A stretch of DNA of 64,000 bases from Vanilla planifolia. Its lineage: Eukaryota; Streptophyta; Magnoliopsida; Asparagales; Orchidaceae. Positions 45,601 through 57,829 of the stretch are shown piece after piece. The DNA is taken from assembly GCA_023846275.1 (NCBI GenBank), contig JAIUJO010000148.1:812001-876000 (forward strand), written 5' to 3'. A program made the position numbers and the translations under genes. How positions within the stretch are numbered: the first letter of the stretch is position 1; each line of letters begins with the position of its first letter. The notes under the pieces are model-generated. The model did no database searches. It saw nothing but the letters and a program-made list of their open reading frames with translations, and was not told the DNA's origin.

Positions 45601-48600
45601 ATAACAGAGCATAACAGAGTAGAGTGGATCAAGGTAGCTTAGGCTATATTAGAGTAGAGTCGAGTAGAGTAGTGTGGGGTAAAGTAGAGTGGAGTAGAGT
45701 AGAGTAGAGCTAAGTTAAGCTAGGTAAGGCTAGGCTAGGCAAGAATAGATAAGGCTTGAGTAGAATAGAGTAGAGTGGAGTAAAATAGAGTTAAGGAGAG
45801 TAGAGCTAAGTTAGGCTAGGCTAGGCTATCGAATAGTAGAGCAAAGTAAAGCAGAGCAGAGTAGAGAAGAGTAGAGCTAGGTTAGGATATACAAGACTTG
45901 GCTAAGCTAGAGTAGTGTAGAGTAGAGTAGAGTAGAGCTAGGTTGTGTTATGTTAGGCTAAGCTAATTTAGAGAAGAGTATAGTAGAGTAGATTGGAGTA
46001 GAGTAGAATATTGTAAAGTAGAGTAGAGCTAGGTTAGGTTAGGCTAGGCTAGGATAGGCTAAGTTACGTTAGGATAGGCTAGATTATAGTAGAGTAGAGC
46101 AGGGTTGAGTAGATTAGAGTAGAGTAGAGCTAAGTTAAGCTAGGTTTAGCTAAGCTAGGATAAACTAGGCTAGAGTGGAGTAGAGCAAAATAGAGAAGAG
46201 AAGAATAAAGAAGAGAAGAATAGAATAGAGTAGGGTAGAGTAGAGCTAGGTTAGGCTAGGCTAGGCTATTCTTAGTTGGAGTAGAGTAAAGCAGAGTAGA
46301 GCAAAGCAGAGTAGAGCAAAGCAGAGCAAACGAAAATAGAGCAAAGCATAACAAAGTAGAGATGAGTATAGCTAAGTTGAGTAGAGTTGAGTAGAGAATA
46401 GTAGAGTAGAGAAAAATATCATAGAGCATAGAAGAGTAGAGTAGAGTAGAGAAGAAGAAAGTAGAGTATAGTGGAGTAGAACAAAAAAGTGCATGGCTAA
46501 GTAAGCAAAGTAGAGTAGAGTTAGGTTAGGCTAGGCTATGCCAGGCTAGGCTTGGCTAAGAAAGGCTAAGCTAGAGTAAAGTTGATTAGAGTAAAACTAG
46601 GTTAGGCTAGGCTAGGCTAGAGTATAATAGAGTAGAGTACAGTAGATCTAGTTTTGGTATGACTAAGCATTTTTAGGCTAGAATAGAGTAGAGTAGAGGA
46701 GAGCATGACAGAGAAAAGTAGAGCTGAGCAGAGCATAGTAGAGCAAAGTAGAGCAGAGTAGAGCTATGAAGAGCATAGCGAGGTTAAGCTAGGCAAAGCT
46801 AGACTAGATTAGAGTAGAATAGAGCATAGTAACATAAAGTAGAGTAGAGCTTGGTAAGGTTAGGCTAAGTTAGAGTAGAGTGGAGTAGGGCAGAGCAAAT
46901 AAGAACAGAGTAAAGTATAGTAGAGATAAGTAGAGTAAGGATAAGTTAGGCTAGGCTAAGGAAGGCTAAGCTAAGCTACTTAGAGCAAAGTAGACTAGAG
47001 TTAGGTAAAGTAAAGTAGAGAAGAGTTAGGTTAAGCTATGCTATGCTAAGCTAAAGTAGGCTAGAGTAGAGTAGAGATGTGTAGAGTAAAGTAAGACAGA
47101 GCAAAGAAGAGTAGAGTAGAGTAGAGTAGAGCAAAGTAGAGTAGAGTAGAGTAGAGTAGAGCAGAGTAGAGTATAATAGAGTAGAGAAAATTAGAGTATA
47201 GTTGAGTAGAGCAGAGTAAAGTTGAGCAGAATAATGTAGGGTAGAGTTAGGCTAGGCTAAGCTTGGCTAGGCTCAACTAGGCTTGTGTAGAGTACAGTAT
47301 AGTAGAGTGAAGTAGAGTAGAGTAGAGTAGAGCAAAGTAGAGTAGAGTAGAGTAGACAAGAGCATAGTAAAGTAGTGAGTAGCAAAGCAGTGCAGAGCAG
47401 TACAGAGCAAAGCAGAGTATAGCAGAGTGGCATAGAGTATAGCTGAATAGAGAAAATCAGATTAGAGTGGAGCAAACAAAAGCAAAGTAGAGCAAAGTAT
47501 AGCAGCACTAGTTTTGGCTACAATAGGCTTGGGAAGGCTTGACTAGGCTAGAGTAGAATTGAGTAAGGTATAGTAGATTAGATTAGCATATAGTAGAGTA
47601 TAGTAAAGTAGAGTAGAGTAGAGTAGAGAAAACTAGAGTATATTAGAGCTAGGTTAGGTTGGGCTAAGCTAGGCTAGGCTAGAGTAGCATATAATGGAGT
47701 AGAGTAGAGCAGAGCAGAGTAGAGTGGAGTAGAGTAGAATAAAGTATAATAGAATAGAGTAGAGTAGAGTAAAATAGATCCAGGTTAGGCTAGGCTAACC
47801 AAGGCTAGCGTATGCTAGGCTAGTAGCATAGAGTAAAGTAAAGTAGAGCTACGTTAAGTTAGGCTAGGCGAGGCTAGAGTATAATAGAGCAAAGTAAAAT
47901 AGAGTAGAGCAGAGTAGTTTAGTGTAGAGCAAAGCAGGGTAGAGAAGACTAAAGCAGAGAAGGGCATAGCAATGTTAAGCTCACCTAGGCTAAATTAGAG
48001 AAGAATATGGTATAGTAGAGTAGAGCAAAGCAAAGTAGAGTAGAGCAGAGCAGGGTAGAGTAAAGAATAGAAGAGTAGTGTAGAGTTTGGTTTGGCTTTG
48101 CTAGGATCAGCTAAGATTAAGTAGAATATAGTAGAGTGGAGTAGAGTAGAGTGTAGCAGAGTAAAGCAGAGCAGAGTAGAGTAGGGTAGTGCATAGTAGA
48201 ATAGAGAAAAGTAGAGTAGCATAGAGCAGAGTAGAGCAAAGCATAGTTGAGTAGAGTAGAGCAGAGTACATTAGTGTAGAGAAAATTAGAGTAAAGCAGA
48301 GAAGAGCATAACATAATAAAACAGAGTAGAGTAGAGGAGTGTAGAATATAGTAGAGTGGAGTAGAGTAGAGCAATGCTATATTAGGGTAGGCTAGGCTAG
48401 GTTAGAGTAGAGTAAAGTAGAGTAAAGTAGAGTAGAGTAGAGCAAGGTTAGGTTGGGCTAAGCCTGGATATGCTAGGCTAGAATTTGCTCGACTAGGTTG
48501 GGTTAGGCTAGGCTAGAGTACAAAAGAGTAGAGTAGAGTAGTGTACAGCAAAATAGAGTAAAGAAGATTAGAGTAGAGTACAATAGAGTAGAGCTTTGTT

Positions 48601-51600
48601 AGGCTAGGCTAGAGTAGAGTAGAGTGGAGTAGAGCAAAGCAGAGTAGAGTAGAGTAGAGAAGAGCAGAGTAGAGAAACGTAGAGTAGAGCAGGGCTACGT
48701 TAGGCTAGGCATGACTAGAGTAGAGTAGAGTAGAATAGAGTAGAGAAGAGAAGAGTATAGTAGAAAAGAGCTAGGTTAGGCTAGGCTATGCTAGGTTAGG
48801 GTAGGCTAGGGTAGGCTAGAGTAGAATAGAGTTGACTAGGGAAGAGTAAAGCTAGGATAGTTAGTATAGGCTAGGCTAGAGTATAATAGAGCGAATTAGA
48901 GTAAAGCTGAATAGAGCTAAGTAAAGTAGTGTAGAGAAGAGCTGTGCAGAGTTAGGTTATGCAAGCTAGGCTAGGCTAGGTAAGGCTAGGCAAGGCTAGG
49001 CTTACTAGGATAGAGTAGAGTAGAGTAGAGCTAGTTTAGGTAAAACTAGGCTAAGCTAGGTTAGAGTAGAGTTGAGTAGAGTAGAGTAGAGTAGAGTATA
49101 GCTAGGTTTTACAAGGTTAGCATAAGGTAGGCTAGGCTAGGCTAGCATAGGCTAGGCATGGCTTATTAAGAGTAGTGGAGAGTAGAGCTTGCTTTGGCTA
49201 GGCTAGACTAGTCTAAGTTAGTGTAGAGTAGAGTAGAATAGTGCAGGGCAGAGCAGAGTAGAATAGAGAAGAGTAGAGCAATGTAGAGTAGAGTTAGGTT
49301 AGGCTAAGTTAGGCTAGGTTAGAGTAGAATAGAATGGAGTAGAGTAAAGAAAAGTAGAGTAGAATAGAGTAGAGTAGAGTAAGGTAGATTAGAGTAGAGT
49401 AGAGTAGAGTAGAGCTAGGTTTAGTTAAGCAAGGCTAGGCTAGGGAAGGCTAGAGTAGAGTACATTAGAGTAGAGTAGAGTAGAGTAGGGTCAGCTGAAG
49501 CAGAGTAGAGTAGAGCAGAGGAGAGTAGAAAAGAGCAGAGTAGAGTAGAGCAGAGTAGAGCATACCAAGGCAGAGTAGAGTAGAGCAGAGCAGAGCTAGG
49601 TTAGGTTAGGCTAGGTTAGAGCAAAGTAGAGTAGAGTACATTGGAGTAAAGTATTGTGGAGTAGAGCTTGGTTAGGCTAGGCTGGACTAGGCTAGGCTAA
49701 ACTAGGCTAGAGTCGAATAGAGTAGAGCAGAGCATAGTACTATAGAATAGAGCAAAGTATTGCATAGCACAGCAAAGCGAAGTATAACAGGGTAGAGCCG
49801 AGCAAAGAGGAGTAGGGCAGAGTCGAGGAGAGTAGAGAAGAGAAGAGGAGAGCTGAGCTGAGTAGAGCAGAGTTAAGTGGAACGAGGTTTGACTAGGTTG
49901 GGCTATGCTTGGCTAGGATAGAGTAGAGAAGAGTATAGCTAAGTTAGGTTAGGCTAGGTTAGTGTAGAGTAGAGTAATGTAGAGTAGAGTAGAGTGGAAT
50001 AGAGGAAAGTAGGGTAGAGTAGAGCTAGGTTAGGTTTGGCTAGGCTAGGCTAAGTTAGGCTAAGTTAGGCTGTAGTAGGGTAGAGTATAGTACTATAGAG
50101 TATAGTAGAGCTAGGTTAGGCTAGAGCACAATAGAGTAGAGTGGAGTAGAGCAGAGTAGAACAGAACAAAGTAGAGTAAAGTAGTAGAGAGCATAGTAGA
50201 ATAAAGCAAAATAACGTAGAGTAAAGCAGAGTAATGTAGAGGTAGGTTAGACTAGGCTAAGGTAAGCTAAAGTAGAGTAGAGAAGAGTATAGTTAGGATA
50301 AGCTAGGCTAGGCTAAGCTAGGCTAGGTTAGGTTAGAGTAGAGTAGAGTAGAGTATAATATAGTTGAGTAAAATAGAGTAGAGTAGAGCAGAGCAGAGTA
50401 GAGTATAGCAGAGTAGGCTAAAGCAGTAGTGAGTATAGCAGAATAGAGAAAAATAGAGCAAAGTAGAGGAGAGCAAAGTATAGCTGGGTTAGGCTAGGCT
50501 TGGCTGGGCTATGTTAGGGTATGCTTAAGTAGAGTAGAGAATAGTAGAGCTAGATAGACTAGATTAGGCTAGGTTAGAGTAGAGTAGAGTAGAGTAAAAA
50601 AGGGTAGAGTATAATATAGTGGAGTAGTATAAAGTAGAGTTGAGTAGAGTAGAGTTAAGTTAGGGAAAGCTAGGTTGCAGTAGGCTAGGCTAAGCTAGGT
50701 TGGAGTAGAGTAATGTAGAGTAGAGTAGCATAGAGAAGAGTAGCATAGAGTAGAGCTTGACTAGGCTAGACTAATCTAGGCTAGAGTACAATAAAGTAAA
50801 CAAAAGCAAAGGAGAGAAGAGCATAACAAAGCAGAGTAGAGAAGAAAAGAGTAGAGTAAAGTAGAGCAGAGTAGAGAAAAGAAGAGTAGTGCAGGGCAAA
50901 GTAAAGCAGAGCAGAACAAAACATAGAAGAGCTATGTTAGGCTTAGCTGTACTAGGCTAAGCAAGGTTAGAGTAGAGTAGAGTCGGGTAGAGTAGAGTAG
51001 AGTAAAGTATAATATATTATAGTAGTGTAGAGCTTGGTTAGGATAGGATAAGCTAGGCTAGGCTAGAGTAGAGTATAGTAGAGTGGAGCTAAGTTAGGTT
51101 AGGCTAGGCTAACCTAAGCTAGGTTAGGATAAGCTCGTCTAGGCTAGGTAAGAGTAAAGTAGAGTAGAGTAGGGTACACTAAAGTAGAGTATAGCTAGGT
51201 AAGCTTTGGCTAGGCTAGGGTAGGCATGGCAAGGCTAGGGTAGGCAAGGCTAGAGTAGAGTCAAGTAGAGTACGGTAGAGTAGAGTAGAGTAGAGTAGAA
51301 TAGAGCTAGGTTAGGCTTGGCTAGGCTAGGCTAAGCTAGGATAGACTTGGTTGGAGTAGAGTAGAGAAGAGTAGAGAAGAGTATAATAGAGTAGAGCTGA
51401 GTAGATTAAAGCAAAGGAAAGTAGAGCAGAGTAAAGCAAAGTAGAATAGAGTAGAATAGAGTAAAGCAAAATAGTGCAGAGCAAAATAAAGTAAAGTAGA
51501 GTAGAGTAGAGCAGAGTAGTCAGAACAGAGCTAAATAGAGTAGAGAAGAGCAGAGCAGGGTAGAGCAAAGTAGACTAGAGTAGAGTAGAGCTAGGTTAGG

Positions 51601-54010
51601 CTAGGCTAGCTTAAGCTTGGTTAGAGTGGAGTATAGATGAGTAGAGCAGAGTAGAACAGTGTGGAGCATAGAAGAGCAAAGAAGAGTAGGGTAAAGAAGA
51701 ACATAATAGAGTAGAACTAAGCAGGCAAAGTGGAGTAGAGTTAGGTTAGGCTAGGCTAGGCTATGCTAGGATTTGCTAGGTTAGGCTAGGCTAGAATATT
51801 GTAGAGATAGGTTAGGATAGGCTTGGTTAAAGTAGAGTAGAGTGGAGTAGAGTAAAGTGGAGTAGAGTATAGCATAATTGAGTAGAGTAGAGTAAAGCTA
51901 GGTTAGGCTAAATTAGGCTAGGCTAGGCAAAAGTAGAGTAGAGTAGAGTAGAGCAAAGTAAAGTAGAGTAGAGCTTGGTTAGGTTAGGCTAGGCAAAAGT
52001 AGAGTAAAACAGAGCAAAAGAAGTAGAGTAGAGGTGAGTAGAGCATGGAAGAGCAAAGAAAAGTAGAGCAAAGGAGAGTGGAGCAGAGTAGAATAGAGTA
52101 GAGTAGAGCAAAGTAGAGTAGAGCTAGGTTAAGCTAGGCTAGGTTAGAGAAGAGTATAGTATAGTAGAGTAGAGTAGAATAGAGTAGAGTATAGTAGAGT
52201 AGAGCATAGTATAATAAAGTAAAGTATACTAGAGAAGAGTATAGCAAGTTTAGACTTGGCTTGGCTCAGTTAGGCCAGACAAGAGTAAAGTGATAAGAGT
52301 GGAGCAGAGTAGAGTATAGTAAAGTATAATGGAGTAGAGTAATGCTAGGTTAGGTTAGCTAGGCTTGATTAGAATAAAACAGAGTATAGTAGAGTAAAGT
52401 ACAGCAGAGTAGAGTAGAGCACAGTGGAGTAGAGCAGAGTAAAGTAGAGTAGAGCTAGGTTCGGCTAGACTATGCTGGGTTTGGATAGGCTAGGCTAGAG
52501 TAAAGTAAAAAAGAGTAGAGTAGAACTTGGTTTGACTAGGCTAGGCTAGGCTAAGTTTGGGTAGAGTAAAGTAGAGTTTAGCTGGATAGGCTAGGCTAGG
52601 CGAGAGTGTAATAGAGTAGAGTTGTGTAGAGCAGAGCATAGTAGAGTAAAGCAAAGCAGTGCATAGTAGCATAGAGCTAAGAAAAATAGAGTAGAGCAGA
52701 GTAAAGCAAATTAGAGCAGAGAAAAGCAAAGCAGAGTATAGCTAAGTTAGGCTAGGCTGTGTTAGTGTAGAATAGAGTAGAGCTAGGTTAGGCTTGGCTA
52801 AACTAGGGCAAGCTAGAGTAGAGTAGAGTAGAGTAGAGCTAGGTTAGGCTAGGCTAGGATAAGGAAGGCTAGGCTGGGCTACACTAATATAGAGTAGAGT
52901 TGAGTAGAGTGGAGCAAAGTTAGGCTAGGCTAGGCTAGAGCATAGTAGAGTTGAGTAGAGTGGAGTAGAGTAGAGTAGAGTAGTACAAAGAAGAGTAGAG
53001 CAAAGTAGAGTAGAGGAGAGCAGAGTAGAGTAGAGTTGAGCAGAGAAGAGAAGAACAGATTCAAGTAGGGTAGAGCAGAACATAGAAGAGAAGAGCAAAG
53101 TAGAGTAGAGCGGAGCAGAGCAGTGCAGAGGTAGGTTAGGTTATGCTAGACTAGGCGAGGGAAGGCTAGTTTAAAGTAGAGTAGAGTTGAGTGGAATACA
53201 GTGGAGTAGAATAGGGTAGAGCTAGGTTAGGTTAGGCTATGTGTGTTTAAGCTAGTCTAGGCCATGTTACACTAGGCTTGGGTAGAGTAGAGTAGAGTAG
53301 AGTTAGGTTAGGTTAGGCAAGGCTAGGCTATATTAGAGTAGAAGAAAGTGGAGTAGAGTAGAACATAACAAGGCAGAGCAAAGTACAATAGAGTAGAGCA
53401 TAGTAGAATAGAGAAGAGTAGAGTGGAGTAGAGCAAAGCAGAGAAGAGCATAGCAGAGCAAAGTAGGGCAGAGTAGAGAAGAGCTGAGCAATGTTAGGCT
53501 GAGCTAGACTATGCTAGGCTAGGCTAGGATGGAGTAGAGTAGAGTAGAGTAGAGTAGAGTAGAGCTAATTTGGTTAGGCAAGGCTAGGCTAGGTTAGAGT
53601 AGAGTAGGGTAGAGTAGAATAGAATAAAGTAGAGTAGAAGAGTTGAGCTAGGTTACGATAAGTTAGGCTAGGATAGGCTAAGGTAGGCCAGGCTAGGCTA
53701 GGTTAGGCTAGGATAGCATCAAGTAGAGTAGAGTAGAGTAGTGCAAGGTAGAGCTAAGTTTTAGGTTAGTTTATGGTAGGCTAGGCTAGGCTAGAGCAGA
53801 GTAGAGTAGAGGAGAGCAGAGTAGAGCCGAGCTTAGTAGAGTAATGCAGAGTAGAGATTGGTTAGGTTATGCTTGGCTATGCTAAACAAAGCTAGACATT
53901 AGTAAGTTGGAGTAGAGTAGTGTAGAGTAGAGTAGAGCTAGATTCTACTAGACTAGGTGAGTGTAGAGTAGAGTAGAATATAGTAGAATGGAGTAGAGTA
54001 GAGTAGAGTA

Positions 54011-54068
54011 GAGGAGATGGGAGGAGAGGAGAAGATAATAGAAGAGAGGAGAGGAGAGGAGAGGAGAG
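54011..54068 (+). repeat. Homopurine GGAGA tract
   Basis: A purine tract broken only by T at three positions. The last 29 nt (54040-54068) are uninterrupted GAGGA words. It is among the longest and most regular homopurine stretches in the array. Confidence 0.85.
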
Positions 54069-56122
54069 TTGAGAAAAGTAGAGCAGAGAAGAGCAGAGCA
54101 GAGAAAAGCAGAGCAGAGCAAGGTTAAGCTTAGCTAGGGTTGGCTCGTCTAGAGTAGAGTTGAGCAGAGTAGAATAGAGAACAGCTAGGATAGGTTAGGA
54201 TAGGCTAGGCTAGGTTAGGCTAAGCTAAGCTAGGCTAGAGTAGAGTAGTAAGGTAGAATTGAGTAGAGTTAGGTTAAACTATGTTTGATTAGGCTAGGCT
54301 GGGCTAAAGTAGAGTAAAGTAGAGTAGAATAGAGCAGACTAGAGATGAGTAGAGCAAAGCAAAGCTGAGTAGAGTAGAGCAGAGCAGAGCAGAGTAGAGC
54401 AAAGCAAAGTAGAGTAGACATCGTAGAGTAGAGTAGAGCAGAGTATAACAAAAAAGAGCAGAGCAAAGGAGAATAGTGCAAAGAATAAAAAAGTATAGTA
54501 GAGCAAAGTATAGAAAAGTAGAGTACAGTAGAGTAGAGAAGAGCTGGGTTAGGCTACGTAAAGTTAAGTTAGAGTAGAGTAGAGTAGAGTATAGTAGAGT
54601 AGATTAGAGTAGAATAGGGTAGAGCTTGGCTAGGCTAGGCTTGCCTATGCTAGGTTAGAGTAAGGTAGAGTAGAGTAGAGTAGATTACAGTAAAGTAGAT
54701 TAAATTAGACTAGAGTAGAGTTGAGTTGAGTAGAGCTAGGTTAGGTTGGGCTAAGCTAGGCTAGGCTAAGCTAGGATAGGCTAGGGTAGGCTTGGTGAGG
54801 CTATAGTATAGTAGAGTAGAGTAGAGCTAGGTTAGGCTAGCTTGGTTAGGCTAGAGTGGGGTAGAGTAGGGAAGAACAGAGTAAAGAGTAGAGCAAACAT
54901 ATTCAGAGTAAAGTGGAGTAGAAAAGAGTTGAGAAGAGCATAGCTAAGTTAGGCTAGACTAGGTTAGAGTAGAGTAGAGTAGAGTAGAGCAAAGTAGAGA
55001 TGAGTAAATTAGAGGTAGGTTAGGATAGGCAAAGCTAGGTGAGGCTAAGCTCGAGTAGGCTAGGCTTTGCTAGAGTAAAGTCGAGCTAAGTTAGGCTAGG
55101 CTAAGCTAGAGTATAGAGCAGAGTACAATAGAGCAGAGAAGGGTAGAGTAGAGCAGAGTAGAGAAGTGTAGAGTAGAGTGTAGTAGGGCAAAGCATAGTA
55201 GAGTAGAGCAAAGCAGAGTTGAGTATGGATAGCTTAGGCTAGGATAGGCAAGGCTTTGGCTAGAATAGAGTATAATATAGTAGAGTAGAGTATAGTAAGG
55301 CTTGGTAAAGCTAGGCTAGGAAGGATTAGAGAGGAGTAGAGTAGAGTAGGGTAGAGTTGAGTAGAGTAGAGTAGAGTAAAGTAGAGTAGAGTCGAGTAGA
55401 GTAAAGTGAGAGTAATAGAGTACTGCCAGGTTAGGCTCGACAGGGGTAGGCTAGGCTTGCCAAAGCAAACTTAAAGTATAGTATTGTAGGGTAGAGTAGA
55501 GCAGTGTAGAGTAGAGTAGAGTAGAGTGAGCTTGCTTAGGCTAGGCAAGGCAAGAGTAAAGTAGAGTAGAGCAGAGGAGAGTATACTAAAGTTGAGTAGA
55601 GTAGAGTAGAGTAAAGTAAAATAGAGTAGATTAGAGTAGAATAAATTATAGTATAGTGGAGCAGAGTAGAGTAAAGTAGAGGAGAGATTAGGAGAGCATA
55701 GTAGAGGAGAGCAGAGCAAAGCAGAAGAGTAGATTAGAGTAAAGTATAATAGAGTTGAGTAGAGCAGAGCATAGCAGTATAAAGAAAAGAAGAGTAGAGC
55801 AGAGTAGAGTAGAGCTAAGCTAGGTTAGGCTAAGCTTTGCTATGCTAAGATAGGATAGAGTAGAGTAGAGTAGACTATATAAGAGTAGAGCTAGGTTAGG
55901 CAAGGCAAGGCTAGAGTAGAGTAGAGTAGAGAAAAGATGGAGTAGAGTAGAGTAGGATATAATAGAGCTTGATAGGCAAGGCTAGGCCAGGCTAACCTAG
56001 GCAAGAGTATAGTAGAATAGAGTAGAATATAGTAGAGTAGAGTAGGATATAGTAGAGTAGAGTGGATTAGAGTAGAGTAGAGTAGAGAAGAGTGGAGTAG
56101 AGTGGAGTAGAGTAGAGTAGCT

Positions 56123-56162
56123 GAGAGGAGAGTAGAGGAGAGGAGATGAGAGGAGAGGAGAG
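56123..56162 (+). repeat. Homopurine GGAGA tract
   Basis: GAGGAGAG words with single T interruptions at two positions. It lies within a long A block that has no B block nearby. Confidence 0.8.
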
Positions 56163-57799
56163 TAGTGTAGAGTAGAATAAATAAGGGTAAAGTAGAGCTG
56201 AGCAAAGCAGAGTAAAGTAGAGTAGAGTAGAGGAGAGAGGAGCAGAGTAGAGAAAAAAAGTAAGCACAGAGTATAGTAGAGTAAAGTTGGGTAGAGTAGA
56301 GTAGAATAGAGTAGAGTAGAGTATAAAGTAAAGTAGAGCTTGTTAAGCTAGGCTAGGCTAGTGTAGAGAAGACTAAATTAGAGTAGAGCAGAACAAAGTT
56401 GAACAGAGCAGGACAGAGTAGAGTAGAGTAGAGTAGAGCAGAGCACAATAGGACAGAGCAGAGCCAAGCAAAGCTAAGTTAGGCTAGGCTGGCTAGGTTT
56501 GATAGGCTTAGGCTAGGCTAGATTAGAGTAGAGTATAGAAGAGTATAGTATAGTAGAGTAGAGTAGAGCTAGGTTAGGCTAAGATAAAATAGGTTAGGTT
56601 AGGTTGGGCTAGAGTAGAGTATAGTAGAGTAGAGTAGAGCTAAGTTAGGCTTGGCTAAGCTAGGCGAGGGTAGAGTATAAAGTAGAAAAGAGTAGAGCAG
56701 AGCAGAGTAGAGTGGAGTAGAGTAGAGTGGAGCAGAGAAGTATAGAGCAGAGCATAGCATAAGAGAATAGAGCAGAGTAGGGTAGAACTAGGTTAGGCTA
56801 TGCTAGGCTAGGCTAGACAAGGCTAGGCTAGGCTAAGCAATGTTAGGCTAAAATATTGTAGAGTAGAGTAGAGTAGTGTAGAGCTTAGTTAAACAAGACT
56901 AGGCTATGATAGACTATAGTAGAGTCAAGTAAAGTAGAGTAAGGCTATGTAGATTGGAGTAGAGTAGAGTGTAGTACAGTAGAGCTATGTTAGGTTAGGC
57001 TAGGAAAGGCTAGGGTTGGCTAGGCAAGGCTAGGTTTGACAAGAATAGTGTAGAATATGGTAGAGTAGAGTAGAGCTAGGCTAGGCTAGGCTTGAGTAGA
57101 GTAGAGTAGGAAAGAGTAGAGTAGAGTAGAGTAAAATAGAGTAGAGTAGTGTAAAGTAGAGTAGTGTAGAGTAGAGAAGAGTAGAGTAGAGTAGAGTAGA
57201 GTAGAGCTAAGTTAGGCTAGGCTAGCCTAAGCTAGCTTAGTCCAGTCTAGGCTAGAGTAGAGTAAAGTAGAGTAGAGAAGAGTAGAGTAGAGTAGAGTAG
57301 AGTATAGTATAGTAGAGTAAGGTTTGGCTAGGCTTAGGTAGCATAAGATAAGATAGGCTTGGCTAAGCAAGAGAAGAGTAGAGCAGAGTAGAGTAGAGCA
57401 GTGTAGAGCAGAGTAAAGTAGAGATGAGGCGACGAGAGCAGTGCAAAGAAGAGCAGAGCAGAAGAGTAGAGCAGAGCAATACAAAGCATAGCAGAGCAAA
57501 GCAGAGTAGAGTAGAGTAGAGCTAGGTTGGGCTAGGGAAGGCTAGGCAAGGCTAAGCTAGGCTAGATTAGAGTAGAATAGAGGAGAGTAGAGAAGAGTAG
57601 TGTTAGGTTAGGCTCGGGTAAGCTAGGCTAGAGTAAAGTAGAGTAGAGTAGAGTAGAGCTGGATTAGGCTAGACTAGGTTAGGCTAGGTTAGAGTATGGT
57701 AGAGTAAACTAGATTAGAGTAAAGTAGAGTTGAGAAGAGAAGACTAGAGTAGAGAAAAGTTGGGAAGAGTAGAGTATAGTAGAGTAGAGAAGAGGTGAC

Positions 57800-57829
57800 G
57801 AGAGGAGAGGAGAGGAAAGGAGAGGAGAG
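57800..57829 (+). repeat. Homopurine GGAGA tract
   Basis: Thirty consecutive purines, nearly all GAGGA words with one GAAAG variant, followed by GGAGT repeats. It lies within the long A block 57689-58002. Confidence 0.85.
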
